Below are positions 8,239 through 17,263 of a DNA stretch of 64,000 nt, in pieces (the first letter of the stretch is position 1; each line of letters begins with the position of its first letter). The stretch is from Demequina sp. NBRC 110055 (lineage in GTDB: Bacteria > Actinomycetota > Actinomycetes > Actinomycetales > Demequinaceae). The DNA is taken from assembly GCF_002090135.1 (NCBI RefSeq), contig NZ_BBRL01000004.1, positions 310,001 to 374,000 on the forward strand, in the 5' to 3' direction. The notes under the pieces were generated by a model that saw only the letters and a program-made list of their open reading frames with translations, ran no database searches and was not told the origin of the DNA. The translations under genes and the position numbers were made by a program.

Positions 8239-9408
8239 ATGGACGCCGTGCGTTCCGCCACCATGACCTCTCCCCTCCTCAACCGTCACGGAGCCGTGCC
8301 TGACACGGCGGCCGACTCGGCCGTCGCCTGGCACTACGGCGATCCCACCGCCGAGCAGCGGGCCCTCGCTGCGGGCCGCGCCGTCGTGGATCAGTCGCAC
8401 CTGGGCATCGTCACCGTCACCGGTCCCGACCGCCTCACGTGGCTCGACTCACTGTGCACGCAGGCCGTCGGGCGGCTGGCGCCGGGCGAGTCGAGCGAGT
8501 TGATGATCCTGTCCCCCCAGGGGCGCATCGAGCACGTGGCCGGTGCCGTGGACGACGGCGAGACCACCTGGCTCATCACCGAGACGGCCCCCGAACTGGC
8601 GACCTTCCTTGACCGCATGCGCTTCATGCTGCGCGTCGAGGTGGCCGATGCCACGGCCGAGTGGGCGGCGCTCGGCGAAGCCGTCCGCGCCCCCGCCACC
8701 GAGGGCGAGCCCGTCACGTGGGTCGACCCGTGGCCCGGCATCGCCGACGGCGGCACCACCTACGCGGCCGACCCCTCCTCGCACCCTGGTACCGAGCGCG
8801 CCTGGCGCCTGGTCCTGGTGCCGCGCGGCACCCTCGAGGCCGAGGTCGATGCCAGGCTCGAGTCAGGGTGGACGCTTGCGGGCACGTGGGCGAGCGAGGC
8901 CGAGCGCATCGCGGCCTACCGCCCCCGCGCGGCCTACGAGGTCGACGCGACGACCCTGCCGCACGAACTGGACTGGCTGCGCACCGCCGTGCACCTGCAT
9001 AAGGGCTGCTACCGCGGCCAGGAGACGGTCGCGAAGGTCCACAATGTGGGCCGCCCGCCGCGCCGCCTCACCATGCTTCACCTCGACGGCTCGGCGCACA
9101 CCCTTCCCGACCGGGGCGCGGCCGTCATGCTGGGCGACGGCGACGCCGCCAAGGAGGTGGGCCGGGTCACCTCGGTGGCACGCCACCACGAGTACGGCCC
9201 GGTGGCGCTGGCGGTGCTGAAGCGCTCCGTTGCGCCGTCGGCCACGCTGACGGTGGCGTCCGACGGCGGGGTGCTCGCGGCCAGCCAGGAACTCATTGTC
9301 AACGCCGACGGGTTCTCCGCGGACCGCCCGGAGAAGCCCGGCCCCACCATGAAGGGCCTGCTGATGGGCAAGGGTTGCGCCGCCGACGGCGGTGACATGC
9401 CCGCCTGA
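8239..9408 (+). CDS. ygfZ: Folate-binding protein YgfZ (GcvT-like)
   Basis: A 389-aa GcvT-fold protein that uses tetrahydrofolate to support assembly or repair of certain Fe-S enzymes. The diagnostic motif KGCYRGQE is at about 255-262, after the HELDWLRTAVHLH helix. The C-terminal barrel (about 290-380) is typical of the long actinobacterial form. The ATG has AGGA 7 nt upstream, and a TTG just before it is the alternative start. It is probably cotranscribed with the nitrobindin-like gene. Confidence 0.92.
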   Translation: MDAVRSATMTSPLLNRHGAVPDTAADSAVAWHYGDPTAEQRALAAGRAVVDQSHLGIVTVTGPDRLTWLDSLCTQAVGRLAPGESSELMILSPQGRIEHVAGAVDDGETTWLITETAPELATFLDRMRFMLRVEVADATAEWAALGEAVRAPATEGEPVTWVDPWPGIADGGTTYAADPSSHPGTERAWRLVLVPRGTLEAEVDARLESGWTLAGTWASEAERIAAYRPRAAYEVDATTLPHELDWLRTAVHLHKGCYRGQETVAKVHNVGRPPRRLTMLHLDGSAHTLPDRGAAVMLGDGDAAKEVGRVTSVARHHEYGPVALAVLKRSVAPSATLTVASDGGVLAASQELIVNADGFSADRPEKPGPTMKGLLMGKGCAADGGDMPA

Positions 9409-9457
9409 CCGACGTGCCGTGTCGGCGCTTCGCCGGGGCCACAGGCGCGCACGGCGC

Positions 9458-9463
9458 TACCGT
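9458..9463 (+). promoter_or_regulatory. -10 element TACCGT, leaderless promoter of the toxin-antitoxin pair
   Basis: TACCGT, 6 nt, then the antitoxin ATG at 9470. Confidence 0.55.
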
Positions 9464-9469
9464 GAACGC

Positions 9470-9730
9470 ATGGAACTGACGGTGACGGAGCTGCGCAAGT
9501 CCCTCACGAAGGCGCTCGAGGCAGCGAAGGACGGCGAGGATGTGGTCATTACCGAGCGCGGGGTGCCCGTCGCACGCCTGGGTGGAGTCGAGTCCTCCTC
9601 CCTGCTGGCCAAGCTTGAGGCCGACGGCGTCCTCACCCCGGCCGCCGAGTCCCGCGCCGTGCCGCGCCTACCCCAGGCCGAAGCGGCGAAGGACGCCCTG
9701 TCGAGCCTGCTCGGCCGTCTGAGGAGGTAG
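9470..9730 (+). CDS. Phd/YefM-type antitoxin
   Basis: 86 residues. The N-terminal half has the Phd/YefM DNA-binding fold (MELTVTELRKSLTKALEAAK, then GEDVVITERGVPVARL). The C-terminal half is the flexible, charged toxin-binding tail. It neutralises the PIN toxin encoded 3 nt downstream and presumably represses its own promoter. The ribosome binding site of the toxin (GAGGAGG) overlaps the last antitoxin codons, so translation is coupled. Confidence 0.88.
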   Translation: MELTVTELRKSLTKALEAAKDGEDVVITERGVPVARLGGVESSSLLAKLEADGVLTPAAESRAVPRLPQAEAAKDALSSLLGRLRR

Positions 9731-9733
9731 CGC

Positions 9734-10165
9734 GTGTCCGTCGTCTATTTCGACACGTCCGCGCTGGTGAAGCTGTGCGTGCTGGAGACCGGCACGCCCC
9801 TCGCGGTCGCGCTGTGGCGGGAGGCCGATGCCGTCGTCACCTCTCGTATCGCCGACGCCGAGGTGAGGTCGGTGCTGGCGGCCGCCGAGCGCATCGGCCG
9901 TATCGACGCGGCCCCCGCCGCGCAGGCCCGCGAGCGCTGGGACGAGTTGTGGCCGTCGCTGGCGAAGATCGAGGTGAGCCCGGCGCTGATGGATCATGCC
10001 GCGACGCTGGCCGACCGGCGCCCGCTGCGCGCAGGTGACGCGACCCACCTCGCGAGTGCCCTCACGCTCGCGACCGCCGACCCGGTGATGGCCGCATGGG
10101 ACCGGCGCTTGGTCGCCGCCGCCCGCGCCGAGGGCCTCACGGTCCTTCCCCCTACACTGGCCTGA
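9734..10165 (+). CDS. VapC-type PIN-domain ribonuclease toxin
   Basis: 143 residues forming one PIN domain. Its acidic metal-binding residues are Asp7 (YFDTSALVKL), Glu43 (ADAEVRS), Asp102 (LRAGDATHLASA) and Asp123 (AAWDRRL). The family cleaves specific tRNAs or rRNA; the target here is unknown. The GTG start lies 3 nt after the antitoxin gene. All active-site acids are kept, so the toxin looks functional. Confidence 0.9.
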   Translation: MSVVYFDTSALVKLCVLETGTPLAVALWREADAVVTSRIADAEVRSVLAAAERIGRIDAAPAAQARERWDELWPSLAKIEVSPALMDHAATLADRRPLRAGDATHLASALTLATADPVMAAWDRRLVAAARAEGLTVLPPTLA

Positions 10166-10195
10166 GCCCCGTTCCCGCGACTTCCCGGAGGACCC

Positions 10196-10522
10196 GTGCT
10201 CGGCTCCCTGCAGAACCTCATCCTGATGGTGCTCTCGGTCGCCGTCTTCGTCGGCTCCGTATGGGGACTCATCGACGCGCTGCGCTACCCCGACTCGTCG
10301 TACCAGGCGGCCGGCAAGCAGTCGCGGATGCTCTGGGGCATCCTGCTCGGTGCCGCGACTGTGGTGTCATTTCTGTCGCTCGGCGGCGGCGGGGTGCTGG
10401 GCCTGCTCGGCATCGCGGCCATCGTGATCGTGCTGCTGTACTTCGTCGACGTGAAGCCCAAACTGCAGCAGTACGGCGGCCGCGGACCGCGCCGGCCCCG
10501 CCAGCAGTCCGGCGGCTGGTGA
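10196..10522 (+). CDS. DUF2516 membrane protein
   Basis: 108 residues with three hydrophobic stretches (about 5-27, 45-63, 66-84) and a basic, Pro/Gln-rich C-terminus (GGRGPRRPRQQSGGW). It matches the actinobacterial DUF2516 family of unknown role. GTG start with GGAGGA upstream. dtd follows after 10 nt, so the two are probably cotranscribed. Confidence 0.78.
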   Translation: MLGSLQNLILMVLSVAVFVGSVWGLIDALRYPDSSYQAAGKQSRMLWGILLGAATVVSFLSLGGGGVLGLLGIAAIVIVLLYFVDVKPKLQQYGGRGPRRPRQQSGGW

Positions 10523-10532
10523 GTCGCCGATC

Positions 10533-10958
10533 GTGAAGGCCGTGCTGCAGCGCGCCACGCGCGCGTCGGTGACCGTCGACGGCGCCGTCGTGTCGTCATT
10601 CGATCGCCAGGGCATCGTGGCGCTCGTGGGTGTCACCCACGGCGACGGTGATGCCGAGGTCGAGACGATCGCGCGCAAGATCGCGGAGCTGCGGATCTTG
10701 GACGATGAGAAGTCCGTCGCCGACGTCGACGCGCCCGTCATCGTGGTGTCCCAGTTCACGCTGTACGCGGACGTCCGCAAGGGGCGCCGCCCCTCGTGGA
10801 ACGGGGCCGCGCCGGGGCACGTCGCGGAGCCGCTGGTCGATGCCGTCGTCGCGGCGTTGCGAACCCGGGGACTCACGGTGGGCACGGGTGTGTTTGGCGC
10901 CATGATGGATGTGTCGCTCGTGAACGATGGTCCCATGACGATCCTCGTGGAGGCGTGA
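10533..10958 (+). CDS. dtd: D-aminoacyl-tRNA deacylase
   Basis: 141 residues. The enzyme hydrolyses D-aminoacyl-tRNA (and glycyl-tRNA-Ala) to protect translation from D-amino acids. Both active-site motifs are present: SQFTLYAD (73-80) and the Gly-cisPro motif NDGPMT (131-136), in which Met replaces the usual Val. GTG start. It converges on the XRE gene with only 3 nt between the stop codons. Confidence 0.96.
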   Translation: MKAVLQRATRASVTVDGAVVSSFDRQGIVALVGVTHGDGDAEVETIARKIAELRILDDEKSVADVDAPVIVVSQFTLYADVRKGRRPSWNGAAPGHVAEPLVDAVVAALRTRGLTVGTGVFGAMMDVSLVNDGPMTILVEA

Positions 10959-10961
10959 GCC

Positions 10962-11195
10962 TTAGCGGCTCCTCTCCAGCAGGTCGCCGACGTCGCAGCG
11001 CAGCACATCGCAGATTGCCGTGAGCGTCGAGAAGCGAATGGCCTTCGCACGGTCGTTCTTCAGCACACTGAGGTTCACGACGGACACCCCCACCGCATCG
11101 CTGAGCGCGGTGAGGGTCATCCCGCGCGCCTCGAGCAACTCGTCGAGGCGACAGTGAATGCCCGAGTCGCCCTCGAGGGGCTCCGCGGGGCTCAC
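10962..11195 (-). CDS. XRE-family HTH regulator, partner of DUF2975
   Basis: 77 residues forming a single Cro/C1-type HTH (CRLDELLEARGMTLTALSDA through NLSVLKNDRAKAIRFSTLTA). The GTG overlaps the stop of the upstream DUF2975-like gene (GTGA). Pairs of a DUF2975 membrane protein and a small XRE regulator are widespread in bacteria. This regulator probably binds the perfect inverted repeat upstream of its partner gene and autoregulates the pair. Confidence 0.88.
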   Translation of the reverse strand: MSPAEPLEGDSGIHCRLDELLEARGMTLTALSDAVGVSVVNLSVLKNDRAKAIRFSTLTAICDVLRCDVGDLLERSR

Positions 11196-11800
11196 ACCAG
11201 CCCCTCGGTGTCGCGCTGCAGCCCTTCTCCCACCTGGAGTGCCGCTCCGATCGCGGCAATGACGAGGACCGCGAGCGCAGGAGCGAGGCTCACCTCGAAG
11301 GTGACTGACTCGTACGTGTAGTCGCTCAGGGCCGAGAGCGCCCCGTTCGTCGTCATGTTGGTCAGAATCGAGTCACCCAGCCAGCCGACCGTCACGATTC
11401 CAGCCGCGATGAAGGCGAGCCGTGCGGCCCCGCCTGTGAAGGCTCGACCGCGGGCGAGGCGCAGGAAGAACAGCGCGGCGACGACAAGGCCTGCGACGAC
11501 CACGACGGCAATCCACACCGGCTGGGCGTAGAGGGCAAACAGCGTCGCGGGTGCGGGATCGGCGACCGTCACGGTCGCGACGTCAACGGCTGCGGACACC
11601 GGGGCGCCGTCTGGACCCAAGGGCAGCGCAGCCTCGTCCCCCGCGAGCGGCACCAGGACGGGGACGTCGCGTCCGTCGCCTACCTCGAGCAGCCGGGTCA
11701 CCGCAGCGACGATCGCGATCACCGCCCCGATCGCCACCATCACCACCGACATGTACATACCGATCCGGTCGGACCGGTCCAACTGACGCGTACTGTCCAC
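11192..11800 (-). CDS. DUF2975-like four-TM membrane protein
   Basis: About 202 residues. Membrane segments are near 15-37, 92-113, 127-148 and 170-190, with an extracytoplasmic loop between the first and second. The architecture and the XRE partner fit the DUF2975 family, whose function is unknown. A GTG at 11803 would lie only 3 nt from GGAGG; the GTG at 11800 has a 6-nt spacing and was preferred. The start is 12 nt from the edge of a long inverted repeat that probably controls expression. Confidence 0.75.
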   Translation of the reverse strand: MDSTRQLDRSDRIGMYMSVVMVAIGAVIAIVAAVTRLLEVGDGRDVPVLVPLAGDEAALPLGPDGAPVSAAVDVATVTVADPAPATLFALYAQPVWIAVVVVAGLVVAALFFLRLARGRAFTGGAARLAFIAAGIVTVGWLGDSILTNMTTNGALSALSDYTYESVTFEVSLAPALAVLVIAAIGAALQVGEGLQRDTEGLV

Positions 11801-11811
11801 CACGCACCTCC

Positions 11812-11844
11812 ATATCGTTTTTCGTTGTTATCGAAAAACGATAT
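11812..11844. promoter_or_regulatory. Perfect 13-bp inverted repeat, putative XRE operator
   Basis: ATATCGTTTTTCG - 7 nt (TTGTTAT) - CGAAAAACGATAT. It is strikingly A+T-rich in a 70% G+C region and lies just upstream of the DUF2975-like start codon, where a promoter should be. It is probably the autoregulatory site of the XRE protein encoded in the same operon. Confidence 0.75.
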
Positions 11845-11958
11845 GACATGCCGCCGCAATCCACAACTCGTGGTGACGCGGACGCGGTGGGGGCCACGGC
11901 ATCGGCCGCCCGTTCATGCCCCTAGCGAACACGGCAATACGGACCGCCTCCCGCTCGT

Positions 11959-11964
11959 TAGCCT
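11959..11964 (+). promoter_or_regulatory. -10 element TAGCCT upstream of clpC
   Basis: TAGCCT, 7 nt, then an ATG at 11972 that opens a 15-codon ORF. The spacing matches the leaderless promoters elsewhere in the window. Confidence 0.5.
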
Positions 11965-11971
11965 GGGTGCA

Positions 11972-12019
11972 ATGCCACAGGTGACTGCGGCGACCCCGGC
12001 ACCACGCCGGACGAAGTAG
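11972..12019 (+). CDS. Putative leaderless upstream ORF of clpC (15 aa)
   Basis: ATG to TAG encoding MPQVTAATPAPRRTK. It begins 7 nt after a TAGCCT element and ends 11 nt before the clpC ATG, immediately before the clpC ribosome binding site AGGAGG. It is not in frame with clpC. It may couple or gauge translation of clpC, but translation has not been shown and the peptide has no recognisable motif. Confidence 0.4.
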   Translation: MPQVTAATPAPRRTK

Positions 12020-12030
12020 AGGAGGAAATC

Positions 12031-14655
12031 ATGTTCGAACGGTTCACCGATCGGGCCCGTCGAGTGGTCGTGCTCGCGCAGGAAGAGGCGCGCATGCTCA
12101 ACCACAACTACATCGGGACGGAGCACATCCTCCTCGGACTTGTCCGCGAGGGCGAGGGCGTCGCCGCCAAGGCCCTGGAGGCCATGGACATCTCGCTCAA
12201 CGGCGTGCGCGAGCAGGTCCAGGAGATCATCGGCGAGGGCTCGCACGCCCCCTCCGGTCACATCCCCTTCACCCCGCGCGCCAAGAAGGTTCTCGAGTTG
12301 TCGCTGCGCGAGGCGCTGCAGTTGGGCCACAACTACATCGGCACCGAGCACATCCTGCTGGGCCTCATCCGCGAGGGTGAGGGCGTGGCGGCGCAGGTGC
12401 TCGGCAAGCTGGGCGCCGACCTCGGTGGGGTGCGCCAGCAGGTCATCCAGTTGCTGAGCGGCTACGAGGGCAAGGAGCCCGCGACCGCCGGTGCCGGCGG
12501 CCCCCAGGAGGGCACGCCGTCCGGCTCGACCGTGCTCGACCAGTTTGGCCGCAACTACACGCAGGCCGCGCGCGAAGGAAAGCTCGACCCCGTCGTGGGA
12601 CGCGAGATGATCCAGGAGCGCGTGATGCAGGTGCTGAGCCGCCGCACCAAGAACAACCCGGTGCTGATCGGCGAGCCCGGCGTCGGCAAGACGGCCGTCG
12701 TCGAGGGCCTCGCCCAGGCGATCGTGCGCGGCGACGTGCCCGAGACGCTCAAGGACAAGCACCTCTACACGCTTGACCTGGGCTCGCTCGTGGCCGGTTC
12801 GCGTTACCGCGGTGACTTCGAGGAGCGCCTGAAGAAGGTCCTCAAGGAGATCCGCACCCGCGGCGACATCATCCTGTTCATCGACGAGATCCACACCCTG
12901 GTGGGTGCGGGTGCCGCCGAGGGCGCGATCGACGCGGCCTCGATCCTCAAGCCCATGCTGGCGCGAGGCGAGTTGCAGACCATTGGCGCCACCACGCTCG
13001 ACGAGTACCGCAAGCACGTCGAGAAGGACCCCGCGCTCGAGCGCCGCTTCCAGCCCATCCAGGTGCCGGAGCCGGAGCTCGCCCACGCGATCGAGATCCT
13101 CAAGGGTCTGCGCGACCGCTACGAGGCGTTCCACCGCGTCACCATCACGGACGACGCGATCGTGGCCGCCGCGCAGATGGCCGACCGCTACATCTCCGAC
13201 CGCTTCCTGCCGGACAAGGCGATCGACCTCATCGACGAGGCGGGCGCGCGCCTGCGCATCCGCCGCATGACCTCGCCGCCCGAGCTCAAGGAGCTCGACG
13301 ACCGCATCGCGGACGTGCGCCGCGACAAGGAGTCGGCGATCGACGAGCAGGACTTCGAGAAGGCCGCGAACCTGCGCGACGTCGAGCGTCGCCTGTCCGA
13401 GGAGCGCTCCGAGAAGGAGCAGGCCTGGAAGTCGGGCGACCTCGACGTGGCCGCGGTCGTGGACGAGGACCTGATCGCCGAGGTGCTGGCGATGTCGACC
13501 GGTGTGCCGGTGACCCGTGTGTCCTCCGACGAGTCGTCGCGACTGCTGTCGATGGAGTCCGAGCTGCACAAGCGCGTCATCGGCCAGGAGCAGGCCATCA
13601 AGGTCCTGTCCCAGTCGATCCGCCGCACCCGTGCGGGCCTCAAGGACCCCAAGCGTCCCGGTGGCTCGTTCATCTTTGCCGGCCCCACCGGTGTCGGTAA
13701 GACCGAGCTGGCCAAGGCGCTCGCCGAGTTCCTCTTCGGCGACGAGGACGCGCTCATTTCGCTCGACATGTCCGAGTACGGCGAGAAGCACACCGTGGCT
13801 CGACTGTTCGGTGCCCCTCCCGGCTACGTCGGCTTCGAGGAGGGCGGCCAGCTCACCGAGAAGGTGCGTCGCAAGCCGTTCTCCGTGGTGCTGTTCGACG
13901 AGGTCGAGAAGGCCCACCCCGACATCTTCAACTCGCTGCTCCAGATTCTGGAGGACGGCAAGCTGACCGATGCTCAGGGCCGTGAGGTGAACTTCAAGAA
14001 CACCATCATCATCATGACCACCAACCTGGGTGCCGACACGATCTCGCGTCGTCAGGCGACCGGCTTCTCGGTGCAGTCCGAGACCGGCCACACCTACGAC
14101 GAGATGGTCAAGCTGGTGAACGGCAAGCTGAAGGAGCACTTCAAGCCGGAGTTCCTCAACCGCGTCGACAACGTGGTGGTCTTCCCGCAGCTCACGCAGG
14201 ACGAGATCATCCAGATCGTGGACCTCATGGTCGCCCGCCTGGACGAGCGCATGCGCGACAAGGACATGTCCATCGAGCTCTCCGACGCGGCCAAGAAGTT
14301 GCTCGCCGAGAAGGGGTACGACCCCGTGCTCGGTGCGCGTCCCCTGCGCCGCGCTCTGCAGCGCGAGATCGAGGACCCGCTGAGCGAGAAGATCCTGTTC
14401 GGCGAGGTCACCTCGGGCCAGATCGTGAAGGTCGACGCTCAGGGCGAGGGCATCCTCGGCGAATTCACCTTCGAGGGCGTGGACCGCGACGAGCTACTCG
14501 GCGAGGAGGTCGCTCCGGCCGAGCGCCCCTCGGACTCCGGTGTCGACGCCGTGCGCGTGGGCGGTGGATCCGACTCCGACGCCGCGGAAGGTGCGGACGT
14601 GCCGCGCTCGACCGGCACGGAGAGTCAGGGCGGCGACGCCCAGGCCGCCAACTAG
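12031..14655 (+). CDS. clpC: ATP-dependent Clp protease ATPase subunit ClpC
   Basis: An 874-aa AAA+ unfoldase that feeds substrates to ClpP. Two N-terminal Clp repeats (about 1-145) each contain [16 protein letters not shown] domain 1 has Walker A GEPGVGKT (214-221) and Walker [15 protein letters not shown]-containing middle domain (near 430) follows, and AAA domain 2 has Walker A GPTGVGKT (551-558). The C-terminal 50 residues are an acidic Gly/Ser-rich tail typical of actinobacterial ClpC. The ribosome binding site is AGGAGG, 6 nt before the ATG. A strong hairpin terminator follows the stop codon. Confidence 0.98.
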   Translation: MFERFTDRARRVVVLAQEEARMLNHNYIGTEHILLGLVREGEGVAAKALEAMDISLNGVREQVQEIIGEGSHAPSGHIPFTPRAKKVLELSLREALQLGHNYIGTEHILLGLIREGEGVAAQVLGKLGADLGGVRQQVIQLLSGYEGKEPATAGAGGPQEGTPSGSTVLDQFGRNYTQAAREGKLDPVVGREMIQERVMQVLSRRTKNNPVLIGEPGVGKTAVVEGLAQAIVRGDVPETLKDKHLYTLDLGSLVAGSRYRGDFEERLKKVLKEIRTRGDIILFIDEIHTLVGAGAAEGAIDAASILKPMLARGELQTIGATTLDEYRKHVEKDPALERRFQPIQVPEPELAHAIEILKGLRDRYEAFHRVTITDDAIVAAAQMADRYISDRFLPDKAIDLIDEAGARLRIRRMTSPPELKELDDRIADVRRDKESAIDEQDFEKAANLRDVERRLSEERSEKEQAWKSGDLDVAAVVDEDLIAEVLAMSTGVPVTRVSSDESSRLLSMESELHKRVIGQEQAIKVLSQSIRRTRAGLKDPKRPGGSFIFAGPTGVGKTELAKALAEFLFGDEDALISLDMSEYGEKHTVARLFGAPPGYVGFEEGGQLTEKVRRKPFSVVLFDEVEKAHPDIFNSLLQILEDGKLTDAQGREVNFKNTIIIMTTNLGADTISRRQATGFSVQSETGHTYDEMVKLVNGKLKEHFKPEFLNRVDNVVVFPQLTQDEIIQIVDLMVARLDERMRDKDMSIELSDAAKKLLAEKGYDPVLGARPLRRALQREIEDPLSEKILFGEVTSGQIVKVDAQGEGILGEFTFEGVDRDELLGEEVAPAERPSDSGVDAVRVGGGSDSDAAEGADVPRSTGTESQGGDAQAAN

Positions 14656-14669
14656 CCACTCGCTTCTCA

Positions 14670-14709
14670 CCGAAGGCCCGGTTCCCGTTCGCGGGGGCCG
14701 GGCCTTCGG
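14670..14709 (+). terminator. clpC terminator
   Basis: Perfect 12-bp stem CCGAAGGCCCGG / CCGGGCCTTCGG with a 16-nt loop, 14 nt after the clpC stop codon. It could also serve the convergent DoxX-like gene. Confidence 0.85.
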
Positions 14710-14753
14710 CGTACCCGGCGTTGGTGGCGGGCGCCTCAAGGAATCTCCGTGAG

Positions 14754-15137
14754 TCAACTGCCGAGCGAGAACTCCCCGATGCGCCCCACGAACACGATCA
14801 GCGCAATGACCGCGAGGAGGGCCGGAACGGTCGTGTTCGCGAGCGGGTCGCCGCGCCGGATGTGAACGAATGCCGCTCCGGCGCCGATCACCATGAGGCC
14901 GGCCGCGGCGATGGGCACCACCCAGGGGATGAAGTCGATGATGGGGAAGACGACCACCGCGAGCGAGCCGACGATCTCGGCGGCTCCGATCAGCCGGATC
15001 TGCTGGTCGGTGAAGTCGTTCGCCCATTCCTGACCCAGCTCGACCGTTCGCTTCTTGCCGCGCACGGCGTGGACGAATCCGGAGGGCATAAAGACCGCCG
15101 CAAGGGCGATGACGGCCACCCACAGTGCTGCATCCAC
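14754..15137 (-). CDS. DoxX-like membrane protein
   Basis: 127 residues with four membrane helices. The pattern (helix 1, a charged loop GKKRTVELGQEW, then LIGAAEIVGSLAVVVFP) fits the DoxX-like family. Members take part in thiosulfate or quinone-linked redox in some organisms, but this subfamily has no assigned role. GTG start 6 nt after GGAGG. It is divergent from the aldo/keto reductase gene. Confidence 0.8.
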   Translation of the reverse strand: MDAALWVAVIALAAVFMPSGFVHAVRGKKRTVELGQEWANDFTDQQIRLIGAAEIVGSLAVVVFPIIDFIPWVVPIAAAGLMVIGAGAAFVHIRRGDPLANTTVPALLAVIALIVFVGRIGEFSLGS

Positions 15138-15235
15138 GGCATACCTCCAGCGTCACAACGGCGGCCCGCTCAGGCCGATGGCTCCACCATAGAGCAGGCC
15201 CATTGCCCCTCAACAGGGCTCGTCCTCACACGCCG

Positions 15236-15241
15236 TAGGCT
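15236..15241 (+). promoter_or_regulatory. -10 element TAGGCT, leaderless promoter
   Basis: TAGGCT, 6 nt, then the ATG at 15248 of the aldo/keto reductase. Confidence 0.6.
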
Positions 15242-15247
15242 GGCCAC

Positions 15248-16264
15248 ATGACACACGACCCGTACGTGGCCAACGCCGCCCGCTACGAGACCATGCCGTA
15301 CCGCCGCTCGGGCCGCTCGGGGCTGCGCCTTCCTGGCGTCAGCCTAGGCCTATGGCACAACTTTGGCGGCGCCAACAACGACGACACGATGCGCGACATC
15401 GTCCGCACCGCGTTTGACCTGGGCGTCACCCACTACGACCTCGCGAACAACTACGGACCGCCCCCGGGTTCCGCCGAAGAAAACTTCGGACGCATCTTCG
15501 CGCAGGACCTCAAGCCGTACCGCGACGAGATCCTCGTGTCGACCAAGGCGGGCTACTACATGTGGCCGGGGCCCTACGGCGAGTGGGGATCGCGCAAGTC
15601 GCTCCTCAGTTCGCTCGACCAGTCGTTGACCCGCATGGGACTCGACTACGTCGACATCTTCTATCACCACCGCCCCGACCCGGACACGCCCATCGAGGAG
15701 TCGATGATGGCGCTCGACCAGGCGGTGCGCTCCGGCAAGGCGCTTTATGCCGGCATCTCGAACTACAACCCCGCGGACACCCGTGAGGCCGCTCGCATCC
15801 TGCGTGAGCTGGGCACGCCTCTCCTCATTCATCAGTTCCCGTACTCGATGTACCAGCGCGGCCCCGAGGAGGGTCTCATCGAGACGCTCGAGGACGAGGG
15901 CGTGGGTTCCATCGTCTTCTCCCCCCTCGCGCAGGGCATGCTGACGGACCGCTATCTCCATGGCGTGCCCGAGGGCTCGCGTGCCACGCATTCGCAGTTC
16001 CTCAGCGAGAATCAGATCACCGACACCTACCTCGAGCGGACCCGCGCGCTGAACGAGATCGCACAGGAGCGCGGCCAGAGCCTGGCTCAGCTCGCCGTGC
16101 AGTGGGTTCTGCGCGGCGACCACGTCACGTCGGCATTGGTCGGTGCCTCGAGCGCTCAGCAGCTGCGCACCACCGTCGCTTCCCTCGGCTTCCCTGCGCT
16201 CACGGACGACGAGATCGCGGCCATCGAGCCGCTCGCGATCGACGGGACGCACCGACAAGGCTGA
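15248..16264 (+). CDS. Aldo/keto reductase, YghZ/L-glyceraldehyde-3-phosphate reductase type
   Basis: A 338-aa NADPH-dependent (alpha/beta)8 oxidoreductase. The catalytic tetrad is Asp64 and Tyr69 (THYDLANNYGPPPGSAEENFG), Lys100 (STKAG) and His141 (FYHHRPD). The long insertion AGYYMWPGPYGEWGSRKSLL and overall length match the YghZ/GAP-reductase (AKR14) subfamily, which detoxifies aldehydes such as methylglyoxal. The substrate here is inferred only from the subfamily. It is a single-gene unit under a leaderless promoter. Confidence 0.92.
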   Translation: MTHDPYVANAARYETMPYRRSGRSGLRLPGVSLGLWHNFGGANNDDTMRDIVRTAFDLGVTHYDLANNYGPPPGSAEENFGRIFAQDLKPYRDEILVSTKAGYYMWPGPYGEWGSRKSLLSSLDQSLTRMGLDYVDIFYHHRPDPDTPIEESMMALDQAVRSGKALYAGISNYNPADTREAARILRELGTPLLIHQFPYSMYQRGPEEGLIETLEDEGVGSIVFSPLAQGMLTDRYLHGVPEGSRATHSQFLSENQITDTYLERTRALNEIAQERGQSLAQLAVQWVLRGDHVTSALVGASSAQQLRTTVASLGFPALTDDEIAAIEPLAIDGTHRQG

Positions 16265-16310
16265 GGACGGCCGATGCCGTGGCTGGGCTGGTAGTTCAGC
16301 CGCGGTGCCG

Positions 16311-17213
16311 CTACAGCGAGTACAGGCCGCGCCCCTCATCGGCCACCGTCACGAGGCCATCGGACACGAGCGAAGCGAGACAGGCGTCGAGCTGCCCGGG
16401 CTCGATGTCCTCGAGTGACGCCTGACCGGAAATGTTCAGTGGTGCATCGGCCGCGCGCAACAGCGCCATGATGCGACCGCGCACCTGCCGGTCCGTTCCA
16501 TGCCACGGCTGCGTGCGCCGCGGCGCCGCATCGAGCCCGGGCGAGCCGGCGGCGAGCCACGCACAGTCGGACGCAATCACGCACTCGGCACACCGCGGGG
16601 CGCGTGCGGTGCACACCAGTGCGCCCAACTCCATCGCACCCGCGTTCCACGCGACGGATGCGGCGGCATCGTCGGGCACCAGCGAGGCGGCGTGTTCGCG
16701 CTCGCCGCGGGTGAGGTGCGCCGGAGGCAGCGGTTGCGCTCTCCACGCACGGCCGATGACCCGCCGCACGTTGGTATCGAGCACCACGTCACGCTCACCG
16801 AACGCGAACGCCCGGATGGCGGCGGCCGTGTAGGCCCCGATGCCGGGCAGGGCGAGCAGCTCCTCCTCGTCCCGCGGCACCGCGCCGTCGTGGTGCGCCG
16901 CCAGCGTCACCGCGCACTCCCACAACCGTTTGGCTCGCCGGGGGTAGCCGAGCCGTCCCCAGGCACGAACGGCATCGGCCTGCGTGGCTGCCGCGAGGTC
17001 TCCGGGCGTGGGCCAACGGCGCATCCACTCGCGCCACACGGGCTCCACACGGACCACCGGGGTCTGCTGCAGCATGACCTCCGACACCAGCACGCCCCAT
17101 GGCGAACAGTCGTCGTGACGCCACGGCAGATCGCGCGCCTCAGTCGCGAACCAATCGAGGACACTCGCGACGCGTACGTCGAGGACGGGGGCGGGCGGCA
17201 TGCCCTCCATCAT
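16311..17213 (-). CDS. mutY: A/G-specific adenine glycosylase MutY
   Basis: 300 residues. It removes adenine mispaired with 8-oxoguanine. Catalytic Glu45 (SEVMLQQT) and Asp146 (VVLDTNVRR), the HhH ALPGIGAYTA (121-130) and the [4Fe-4S] ligands Cys201, 208, 211 and 217 are all present. The C-terminal region is short (about 80 residues) and lacks an obvious NUDIX-like 8-oxoG recognition domain, as in other compact actinobacterial MutY proteins. The exact start is uncertain among three nearby ATGs. Confidence 0.94.
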   Translation of the reverse strand: MMEGMPPAPVLDVRVASVLDWFATEARDLPWRHDDCSPWGVLVSEVMLQQTPVVRVEPVWREWMRRWPTPGDLAAATQADAVRAWGRLGYPRRAKRLWECAVTLAAHHDGAVPRDEEELLALPGIGAYTAAAIRAFAFGERDVVLDTNVRRVIGRAWRAQPLPPAHLTRGEREHAASLVPDDAAASVAWNAGAMELGALVCTARAPRCAECVIASDCAWLAAGSPGLDAAPRRTQPWHGTDRQVRGRIMALLRAADAPLNISGQASLEDIEPGQLDACLASLVSDGLVTVADEGRGLYSL

Positions 17214-17263
17214 TCCAGCGCCAGGCGGCGCTACCGTGACAGGGACGATGTGAGGAGGACCTC

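Noticed and set aside
11914-14139. A 741-codon open frame antisense to clpC
   Set aside because: It is the mirror of clpC codon bias in G+C-rich DNA, consists of Leu/Val/Arg/Asp-rich low-similarity sequence and has no start signal.
16264-16311. Terminator between the aldo/keto reductase and mutY
   Set aside because: Only a 5-bp GGCTG/CAGCC stem is visible, and the sequence is largely a copy of the dispersed 12-mer.
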